A model generated the notes under the pieces. It saw nothing but the letters and a program-made list of their open reading frames with translations, searched no databases and was not told where the DNA came from. A program made the translations under genes and the position numbers. 64,000 nt of DNA from F1-120-MAGs118 sp013360535 (lineage in GTDB: Bacteria > Planctomycetota > UBA1135 > GCA-002686595). Shown piece after piece: positions 8,224 through 15,222 of this stretch; the stretch's first letter is position 1; each line of letters starts with the position of its first letter. The DNA lies in NCBI GenBank assembly GCA_026647215.1, contig JAPKHC010000001.1, forward strand, positions 381,303 to 445,302, in the 5' to 3' direction.

Positions 8224-9087
8224 GTGCAATCGTTTCCGACTTCCGGCGTCCCGACGCCCAACGCGAAGGTGTTCGTCGAGGGCCGCTACCGCAAGCTCAC
8301 GCGCGACCTGCCGCAGACCGTGTTCTTCTGCCCCGATTGCAAGGGGCATCCGCGGCGCCGCAAGGGCTGCGAACGCTGCGAAGGCTTCGGCAAGCTGTCG
8401 CGCGATTCGGTGCAGGAGCTCGTCGGCTGGGTGCTCGGCGCCGCCTTCAAGACGCGCAAGAACAAGTTCCACGGCGCGGGGCGCGAGGACGTCAACGTGC
8501 GCATGCTGGGCGAGGGCCGCACGTTCGTGGTCGAGCTCCTCAACCCCAAGTGCTTCGAGGTCGACCTCGCGGCCTGCGAGGCCGAGATCAACCGGCGCAA
8601 CGAGGGCCGGCTCGAGGTGCTCGGGCTGCACTGGACCGAGAAGACGCGCGTCGCTCAGATCAAGGAAGAGCAGCACGCCAAGGAATACCGCGCGCTCGTG
8701 CGTGCGGCGGCGCCGCTCGATCCCGCGAAGGTGGCCGCGCTCGTCGGACCGCGCCTGGAGATCGTGCAGAAGACTCCCAGTCGCGTCGCGCACCGCCGCG
8801 CGGACATGGATCGCCAGCGCTGGATCGAGGTCACCAAGGCCGAGCTCGCGACGCCCGCCGAGGACGGCACGCCGCAGTTCGAGCTCGTCGTGCGCGCGCA
8901 GCACGGCACGTACGTCAAGGAAGCGATCAGCGGCGAGGGCGGCTCGACCCGGCCGTCGATCTCCGAGCTCGTCGGCAGCGCGTCGGAGTGTGTCGAGCTC
9001 GACGTGCTCGCGATCCTCGGCAGCGAGGGCGAAGCCAAGCCGACTCCGCCGCCCCCGCCGTCGTTCGGCGCGTTCCTCGACGACTAG
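8224..9087 (+). CDS. pus10: Pus10-like tRNA pseudouridine synthase, catalytic domain only
   Basis: Predicted RNA pseudouridine synthase of the Pus10 family, which in archaea and eukaryotes makes pseudouridine at tRNA positions 54/55. Visible features of the 287-aa product: a Cys4 zinc-binding knuckle (Cys36, Cys39, Cys49, Cys52); the catalytic motif GAGREDVNVRML with Asp89 (canonical GREDVDVRML); and the C-terminal GTYVKEAISGEGGSTRPSIS motif typical of Pus10. The N-terminal THUMP-type region of archaeal Pus10 is absent. GTG 8224 was chosen because AAGAGG (8213-8218) sits five bases upstream; GTG 8218 is an alternative. The family is normally described as absent from bacteria, so this is unusual. 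The C-terminal tail is Pro-rich. The gene stands alone behind its own promoter. Confidence 0.85.
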   Translation: MQSFPTSGVPTPNAKVFVEGRYRKLTRDLPQTVFFCPDCKGHPRRRKGCERCEGFGKLSRDSVQELVGWVLGAAFKTRKNKFHGAGREDVNVRMLGEGRTFVVELLNPKCFEVDLAACEAEINRRNEGRLEVLGLHWTEKTRVAQIKEEQHAKEYRALVRAAAPLDPAKVAALVGPRLEIVQKTPSRVAHRRADMDRQRWIEVTKAELATPAEDGTPQFELVVRAQHGTYVKEAISGEGGSTRPSISELVGSASECVELDVLAILGSEGEAKPTPPPPPSFGAFLDD

Positions 9088-9172
9088 CCGAGACCGTTGC
9101 GGCTCCAGCGATCCGGCGACGTTCCAGAAAAAAGCACTGCACGGAGGTGCGAATCCCGCGGAAGATGGGGGG

Positions 9173-11860
9173 ATGAAGCGCCTTGTCGTCTCGCTGGTCA
9201 CGTTCGGGCTCGCCGCCTGTGCTCCCGAACCCGCCTCCACGGAAGACTCGACCGACGGACGGCTCCTGATCGCGCCCGAGATCGCGGGACGTTCGCTCCC
9301 GGCGCCGACCGAGCATCGCCTTGGCGAAGGCACGGAGGCCGCCAACAAGAGCGCGCGCAAGCGCTGGTATGCGGAACTGCACCGCACGGCGCCCGACGTC
9401 GATTGGAAGGCGATCGAGCGCGACAACGCGCTGGTCGAGATGGAGCTGCGCAACGCGCGCGCGTCGAGCGGGATCGCGTTCCTGTCGACGAACGCGTGGA
9501 CCGAGGTCGGCAGCAAGAACCAGGCGGGGCGCATGATGTGCGCGGTGCTCTCGCCCGACGGCACGCAGGTGTACGGCGGTTCCGCACTCGGCGGCGTGTG
9601 GCGCTGCGACCGTGGCGGGACGGGCTGGGTGCCGCTCGGCGACAACCTGTACGGCGGGGTGAGCGAGGTGCTCGCGCTTCCGGGAGAGACCGTGGGAGCG
9701 CCGGACGTGCTCGTGTGCGCCAACTCCTCGCTCGGGCTGCGCGTGACGCGCAACCAGGGCCAGACTTGGGAGACGCCGAGCGGCTTGAGTGCGGTCACGT
9801 CGGTCCGCGAGCTGCGCCAGTTCGACGACGCGCAGCGCACGGTCGTCGTGTGGGCGCAGACCAACCTCGCCGGGAACGTGCCGGCGCTGTACGTGTCGAC
9901 CGACTACGCGCGCACGTTCACCAAGCGCTTCCAGATGTCGACGACGGGCAACTCCGACGCGTGGGTGCCGCGCACGGGTCCGCTCGCCGCGAACAATGTG
10001 TTCGTCGCGCACCGCGGGCGGATCCACCGCTCGACGGACGCGGGCTTCACGTTCGCGCCGCTCGCGCTGATCAACAGCGCGGCGACCGACGCCGTGATCA
10101 CGGGCTCCGAAGCGGGAGCGCCGACGCTGTACGTCGCGCTGAATGCGGGCGGCTGGACGATCCACCGCTCCGACAACGCGGGGACCAGCGCCACCCAGGT
10201 GCACACGCCGGGCGACTTCTGGGCGGAAATGTGCGCCTCGACCGTCAACCCGCAGGTCGTCCTCTACGGCGGCGTCGAGGCCTTCCGCTCGACCAACGGC
10301 GGCGCGTCGTTCACCAAGCTCAACGACTGGGGCGCGTACTACGGCGATCCGTTGCGCAAGCTGCACGCCGACACGATGGGCATCTACGCCTGGCCCGACC
10401 CGCAGAGTGCGAGCGGCGAGAGCTTCTTCTACTGCATGGACGGCGGCATCTGGCACAGCGCGACGTCCGGCTCCAGTCCGCTCAACTGGTCGATGTCGGG
10501 GCTCGGCGTCAGCCAGTACTACTCGACCTTGACGTCGGCGACGAATCCGTCGCTGGTGCTCGCGGGTGCGCAGGATCAGGGTTACCAGCGCGGCTTCGTG
10601 CAGGCTTCGACCGGCTCCGGACCGTCGACGAACCTGACGCAGCTCATCAGCGGCGACTACGGCCACCTGACGTCGTCGGATGGCACGCACGCGGTCGTCT
10701 TCAGCAACTACCCCGGCTTCACGCTGGTGCAGGAAGGGCAGTCGAATCCGTCGCTGACGGCGTACGTCGACTTTCCCGCGGGTTCGAACCACCTGTGGCT
10801 GCCGCCCGTGGTCGCCGACCCGCTGCTCGCGACGAGTTACTTCCTGTGTGCGGAGCGGCTCTACCGCTTCAACAAGACCGCACCCGGAACGTGGACGAGT
10901 GTGGTCCACTCGACGCAGGATTTTTCCGCGGGTGCGGCGAATTACCTGACGGCGCTGGGCTTTGCGCCGAGCGATGCGCAGCGTGCCTACGCCGTCGACG
11001 ACGCCGGACGGCTGTACTTTTCGACGAACCACGGCACGAACTGGACGCAGTCGGCGTCGACCGGTCCCAACGAGCACTACTTCTACGGCAACACGGTCGC
11101 GGTGCACCCGACGAACGCGCTCGAGGCCGTCGTCGGCGGCTCGGGCTACAGCGCGCCGGGTGTGCTGCGCACGCTCGACGGCGGGCAGAACTGGAGCGCG
11201 CTCACGGCCGGACTGCCGGCGACGATGGTGTACGACCTCGTGTACGCGCGCGATGGCACGGGCGACGTGTACGCGGCGACCGAGGCCGGGCCGTGGCGCT
11301 TCGAACGTGCGCTGGGGACGTGGAGCAACCTCTCCGGCGGCGTCGCGCCGCTCACGCTCTACTGGTCGGTCGAGTTCGTCGGCACGGACCTCGTGCGCTA
11401 CGGCACCTACGGGCGCGGCATCTGGGACTACCGGATTCCGCCGGCGTTCCACGCGGTCACGTACTGCACGGCCAAGATCAACTCGGCCTTCTGCGTGCCG
11501 GCGATCGGCTTCACGGGCGCGCCTTCGGCGACGGCGCCGACACCTTTCATCGTCGAAGCGAGCGACATCCTCGCGTCGAAGAACGGGCTCCTGTTCTACG
11601 GCCAGCAGCCGCACGCCGCTGCGTACCAGGGCGGCACGATGTGCGTGCGCGCGCCGGTGCGCCGCACGTGGGTGCAAGGTTCCGGCGGCACGACGGGTTG
11701 TTCGGGCACGTTCGCGACCGACATGAACGCGCTGATCCGCTCCGGCTCGGATCCGCAGCTCGTGCCGGGCGCGACGGTCTACTGCCAGTACTGGTACCGC
11801 GATCCCGCCGACCCGTGGAACACGGGCCTGACGGACGGGCTCGAGTTCACGATCCCCTGA
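9173..11860 (+). CDS. Secreted BNR/sortilin-like beta-propeller lipoprotein with YCQYW C-terminal domain
   Basis: Large exported protein of 895 aa. It starts with MKRLVVSLVTFGLAAC, a lipoprotein signal with lipobox LAAC. After an ~80-residue helical stretch come many BNR/photosystem-assembly-like strands with the pattern STDxGxTF/W (STDYARTFTK, STDAGFTFAP, STNGGASFTK, STNHGTNWTQ, TLDGGQNWSA), indicating one or two VPS10/sialidase-like propellers. The last ~130 residues form a separate domain beginning YCTAKINSAFC and ending with VYCQYWYRDPADPWNTG. The same domain ends the otherwise unrelated protein at 37217-39226. The ATG at 9173 is preceded by GGAAGATGGGG. No catalytic residues are recognisable; glycan or protein binding at the cell surface is likely. 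Confidence 0.85.
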   Translation: MKRLVVSLVTFGLAACAPEPASTEDSTDGRLLIAPEIAGRSLPAPTEHRLGEGTEAANKSARKRWYAELHRTAPDVDWKAIERDNALVEMELRNARASSGIAFLSTNAWTEVGSKNQAGRMMCAVLSPDGTQVYGGSALGGVWRCDRGGTGWVPLGDNLYGGVSEVLALPGETVGAPDVLVCANSSLGLRVTRNQGQTWETPSGLSAVTSVRELRQFDDAQRTVVVWAQTNLAGNVPALYVSTDYARTFTKRFQMSTTGNSDAWVPRTGPLAANNVFVAHRGRIHRSTDAGFTFAPLALINSAATDAVITGSEAGAPTLYVALNAGGWTIHRSDNAGTSATQVHTPGDFWAEMCASTVNPQVVLYGGVEAFRSTNGGASFTKLNDWGAYYGDPLRKLHADTMGIYAWPDPQSASGESFFYCMDGGIWHSATSGSSPLNWSMSGLGVSQYYSTLTSATNPSLVLAGAQDQGYQRGFVQASTGSGPSTNLTQLISGDYGHLTSSDGTHAVVFSNYPGFTLVQEGQSNPSLTAYVDFPAGSNHLWLPPVVADPLLATSYFLCAERLYRFNKTAPGTWTSVVHSTQDFSAGAANYLTALGFAPSDAQRAYAVDDAGRLYFSTNHGTNWTQSASTGPNEHYFYGNTVAVHPTNALEAVVGGSGYSAPGVLRTLDGGQNWSALTAGLPATMVYDLVYARDGTGDVYAATEAGPWRFERALGTWSNLSGGVAPLTLYWSVEFVGTDLVRYGTYGRGIWDYRIPPAFHAVTYCTAKINSAFCVPAIGFTGAPSATAPTPFIVEASDILASKNGLLFYGQQPHAAAYQGGTMCVRAPVRRTWVQGSGGTTGCSGTFATDMNALIRSGSDPQLVPGATVYCQYWYRDPADPWNTGLTDGLEFTIP

Positions 11861-11882
11861 ACAGGAGCGGCGCGCGTGGCGT

Positions 11883-13463
11883 TCAGCGCGCGAGCAGCTG
11901 CTCGTAGAAGTCGAGCACCGCGCGCGAGGTCTCGAACGGCACGAGCTTGGCGAGCGCTTCGCGTTCCGGCGTCTCGAGCGTGCGAAGGCTGAGCACTTCC
12001 GCCGCGAGCAGGCGCTCGGGGCAGGGCGTCGCCATGTTCAGGTGCTTGGCGATCAGGTCCGCATTCGAGAGCGCGTCGAGCTCGCGGCGCAGGTTCTCGC
12101 GCTCGATCTTGTCGACGTAACCGAGCTGCTCGAGCGCAGCCATCGATGCGTCGTTGACCTTCATCTGGCCGCGAATGCCCCGCTCGAGCCGCTCCTGCGC
12201 GACCTTGCGCAGGCGCTCGACGACGTCGGGATGTTCCTTCGAGACGTCGTGGCGCTGGTGCGGGTCCTTGTTCAGGTCGAACAGCTCGAGCCGGATCCCT
12301 TCGCCGCACTCACCTTCGGCCGTCGGCAGGATCAGCGCCCAGCCCTCGGGGCTGAACACGGTCGTGTTGAAGCGCGTGAAGCTGAAGGCGTGATCCTTGC
12401 GGGCCTTCGAGCCGTCGAGCTGACGCAGCAGGCTCTCGCCCTGCAGTCCACCGGGCGTGGGGAGGTCGCACAGTTCGAGCAGCGTCGGAAACAGGTCCAC
12501 GTTCTCGACGGGAGTCGCGACACGGCGAGCCTTGGGCAGCTTCGCGCCGCGCAGCACGAGCGGCACGTTGACGAGCTCGCGGTGCACCTGGTTGCCGTGC
12601 GTGGGCATCAGCGTGTTGAAGAGCGTCGGGTTCTCGCCGCGGCGCAGCGCTTGCCCGCGCTGGCCGTTCATCAGCGCCACTTTTTCCCACAGCCCTTCGC
12701 CGTGGTCGGCCGTCAGAGCGACGACGCCACGCTCCGCGAGCCCCGCCGCCGCAAAGAGCTCGAGAAAACGGCCGACGCGCGCATCCGCGTAGCGCACATC
12801 GTCGTCGTAGCCGCCGATTTCCTCGCGGATGCGTGCGATGTCGCGCTCCGCGGCTTCGAGGCCCAGTTCCTTCGCGATGCGCGGCAGGTACTCGGCGCGG
12901 TCGCCCGGCAGGAGGTCCGGCCTCTCGCGCCATTCGCTCGGCCCGTTCGGCACCACGTAAGGATCGTGGGGCTCGGTGATGTGGATGTACGTCAGGCTCG
13001 GCTTGGTCCCGACGCTCGCGAACCACTGGGCGATCGCCTCGTCGCTGCCGTACTCGTCGATGCGCTGAAACGGCGCAAAACCGCGCCCAAAACCGTTCTC
13101 GACGCTCACCAGCGGGTTCGAGGAAAACCCCGCCGTCACCCAGCCGGCCTTGGCGAAGCTCTCCGCCAGCGTCGGCAGCTCGGCGGGGATGTCGAGGCGC
13201 TCCTTCGCGATGTAGCGCCCGGTCATCAGCGACACCATCGAGGGGCTCGTGTACGACGCCTGCGAGATCGCGCGCTCGAACAGCACGCCTTCGGCCGCGA
13301 GCGCGTCGATGTGCGGCGAGGTCGGCCGCGGATAGCCCATGCACGACAGGTGATCGGCGCGCAGCGTGTCGACGACGATCAGGAGCACGTGCCGCGGCGG
13401 TTCCGGCTGCTTCGAGCAGCCGAAGCTGGCGACGAGGAGCAGCGCTGCGAAGGATCGTTTCAT
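11883..13463 (-). CDS. Sulfatase-family lipoprotein
   Basis: Alkaline-phosphatase-superfamily hydrolase of the sulfatase type, 526 aa, exported as a lipoprotein (MKRSFAALLLVASFGC). The metal-site start HVLLIVVDTLRADHLSCMGY, the later TADHGEGLWE and a THGNQVH motif are typical. At the position of the formylglycine-forming Cys/Ser (CxPSR) the protein reads YTSPSMVSLMTG, so the nucleophile position is Thr and the Arg is Met. It may therefore act as a phospho- or sulfo-transferase/hydrolase with a Thr nucleophile, or be specialised; classical FGly sulfatase activity is unlikely. The C-terminal ~150 residues are extra and helical. The downstream start ATG 13463 was chosen over an upstream GTG-type extension because it begins the signal peptide. 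Confidence 0.85.
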   Translation of the reverse strand: MKRSFAALLLVASFGCSKQPEPPRHVLLIVVDTLRADHLSCMGYPRPTSPHIDALAAEGVLFERAISQASYTSPSMVSLMTGRYIAKERLDIPAELPTLAESFAKAGWVTAGFSSNPLVSVENGFGRGFAPFQRIDEYGSDEAIAQWFASVGTKPSLTYIHITEPHDPYVVPNGPSEWRERPDLLPGDRAEYLPRIAKELGLEAAERDIARIREEIGGYDDDVRYADARVGRFLELFAAAGLAERGVVALTADHGEGLWEKVALMNGQRGQALRRGENPTLFNTLMPTHGNQVHRELVNVPLVLRGAKLPKARRVATPVENVDLFPTLLELCDLPTPGGLQGESLLRQLDGSKARKDHAFSFTRFNTTVFSPEGWALILPTAEGECGEGIRLELFDLNKDPHQRHDVSKEHPDVVERLRKVAQERLERGIRGQMKVNDASMAALEQLGYVDKIERENLRRELDALSNADLIAKHLNMATPCPERLLAAEVLSLRTLETPEREALAKLVPFETSRAVLDFYEQLLAR

Positions 13464-13491
13464 CGTCGAGGGCACTTCAGCTCCCACCCGT

Positions 13492-13971
13492 TCACACTAC
13501 GACGCCGAGGATCTCCGTCTCCATGACGAGCTTGCCATCGACGAAGCCCTGCGCGGCGTAGGTGAACATCGAGCTGCGCACGCGCACGGTCTTGGCGACG
13601 AGGATCAGCCGCGCGGGCGGGCTCACGACGCCGCGGAAGCGGGTCTCGTTCAGGCCGCCGAAGCCGACGAACTGGCCGGGGTCCTTGGACTGGTAGGAGA
13701 GGAACTGCCAGGTCGCGAGCTGGGCCGCGGCCTCGAGCTGCAGGACGCCGGGGAAGATCGGTCGGCCCGGGATGTGGTCGGGCGCCCACCAGTCTTCCGC
13801 GGAGAGGTCCTTGAAGCCCACGACCAGCTGCTCCTGCGGCGCGTCGTGCAGGATCCCGTCGAGCATCGCGAAGCGGTTGCGCTGGCGGCAGAGCTTGCGG
13901 ATCTCGTCCGAGCTCACCAGCACGCGAGTGAGGTCGAGGGACGCGAGGTCGACGAGGGGTTGAGCGGGCAA
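13492..13971 (-). CDS. FabZ-like 3-hydroxyacyl-ACP dehydratase
   Basis: Predicted hot-dog-fold dehydratase of 159 aa acting in fatty acid biosynthesis or a related acyl-ACP pathway. The FabZ active-site region reads DHIPGRPIFPGVLQLEAAAQ (canonical GHFPxxPVxPGVLxxEALAQ), with the catalytic His and Glu both present. The frame begins with TTG 13971 (Leu read as Met); a GTG some 16 codons further in is an alternative. It lies 28 bases upstream of the sulfatase start and 40 bases downstream of the regulatory-domain protein on the same strand, so the three may be co-transcribed. Because the usual lpxD/lpxA/fab neighbours are missing, it may serve a specialised lipid rather than housekeeping synthesis. 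Confidence 0.8.
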   Translation of the reverse strand: MPAQPLVDLASLDLTRVLVSSDEIRKLCRQRNRFAMLDGILHDAPQEQLVVGFKDLSAEDWWAPDHIPGRPIFPGVLQLEAAAQLATWQFLSYQSKDPGQFVGFGGLNETRFRGVVSPPARLILVAKTVRVRSSMFTYAAQGFVDGKLVMETEILGVVV

Positions 13972-14011
13972 GGCGGGTCCGATCGAAGGTGGGGGGCGAA
14001 AGCGGAAACCG

Positions 14012-15202
14012 TCAACGGCGCAGGCGGATCTCGATCTCGCCGGGGCCCTCGTCGGGATGGAAGTGGAGCTGCGCGTCGCCGTTCCCGGCCGTCGGGTCGC
14101 TGGCGTAGAGCTTGAGGTCGCCGCCGACGCAGGGGCCGACGCTGGCGCGACCGTCGGGACCCGTGAGGAGCTCGAAGGCGCCGCTGGCGAGCCCCAGTCC
14201 CTGCACCTTGACGCCCGTGAGCCCGACGCCGTTCTCGTCGACCACGCGCACGTTGAGCGTGCCCATCAGCGGCGTCGACAGGTCGCGCAGGTGCGCGGAC
14301 GGCGCGACGAAGCTCAGGTCCTCGACGGCGGCGAGCGCGGCCTCGGGCGAGCCGACGCGCACGCGGTAGTCGCCGTCGGGAACCTTGGGGAACGTGTAGG
14401 TGCCGCTCGCGTCGGTCTTGACCTCGCGGCGGAACTCGCCGCGTTGGGCGAGGAGGTGCACGGCGAGCCCTGCGACCGGCGTGCCGCGGGCGTCGACGAC
14501 ACGACCCGAGATGTAGCCGCGCTCGCGCAGCGTGAGCGGGAAGACGACGTCGACCTCGTCGGGCTTGCGCAGCTCGAACTCGTAGGGCTCGCTCTCCATG
14601 TCCCCGGCGCTGGCGCGCACGGTGTAGGCGCCGAGCTGCACGTCGTCGATCTCGACGGTCGGGCCGGAGGTCACCTCGACCCGGCGACCGACGGCGCGCT
14701 CGCCGCCGAGGCGGGCCACCGCGGGAGTGAACGTGACCGTCCAGCGCTCGGGCACGGCGACGCCCGCCGGCACGGCGAGGTGGATCTCGACCTTGCCGCG
14801 GCCGTCGAAACGGCTGGAGTCGTCGAGCTCGGTCGGGTAGGCCGGAGGGGGGCGCTCGCCGGGCACGCCCAGCCCGGAGTCGGCACGGGTCACCTCGGGG
14901 TTCTCGAGCCTCGCCGGAGGCTCGACGGCGACCGGCGGCTCGGCCGCGGGCCCGGCGGCGGGAATCGGGTCCCGCTGGAGCCACCAGCCGACTAGCGCCG
15001 CGACCACGATCACGACGACAAGCCCCAACCCGAGCAACCGGGCGGAACCGGCGCGCGTTGACAGGCGCTGGAAGGGGGCACTACCCTTCGACCGCGACGT
15101 TGCGGACTCCAACGATTCCAAATCCAAGTTCTTCAAATGGTTACGGCGGGTGCCCGGTGCGGGTGGCCAGCCAGATCCTAGCCGCCCTCGCGGGCGCGAC
15201 AA
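14012..15202 (-). CDS. Membrane-anchored carboxypeptidase-regulatory-like domain protein
   Basis: Protein of up to 396 aa with one N-terminal membrane segment (LLGLGLVVVIVVAALVGWWL, ~residues 56-75), a Pro/Glu-rich linker, and a periplasmic region with beta-sandwich repeats. RGYISGRVVDARGTPVAGL and the following TDASGTYTFPKVPDGDYRV are typical of CarboxypepD_reg/SdrD-B-like domains, and a second copy starts at GTLNVRVVDENGVGL. No enzymatic motif is seen. The start is uncertain: ATG 15202 would leave only 20 bases to the divergent gene, while a possible minus-strand promoter (TTGTCG-16-TAGGAT, 15175-15202) points to a shorter form starting at TTG 15136 or 15127. Confidence 0.7.
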   Translation of the reverse strand: MSRPRGRLGSGWPPAPGTRRNHLKNLDLESLESATSRSKGSAPFQRLSTRAGSARLLGLGLVVVIVVAALVGWWLQRDPIPAAGPAAEPPVAVEPPARLENPEVTRADSGLGVPGERPPPAYPTELDDSSRFDGRGKVEIHLAVPAGVAVPERWTVTFTPAVARLGGERAVGRRVEVTSGPTVEIDDVQLGAYTVRASAGDMESEPYEFELRKPDEVDVVFPLTLRERGYISGRVVDARGTPVAGLAVHLLAQRGEFRREVKTDASGTYTFPKVPDGDYRVRVGSPEAALAAVEDLSFVAPSAHLRDLSTPLMGTLNVRVVDENGVGLTGVKVQGLGLASGAFELLTGPDGRASVGPCVGGDLKLYASDPTAGNGDAQLHFHPDEGPGEIEIRLRR

Positions 15203-15222
15203 GGCCTTCGAGGCCGTCCCCG

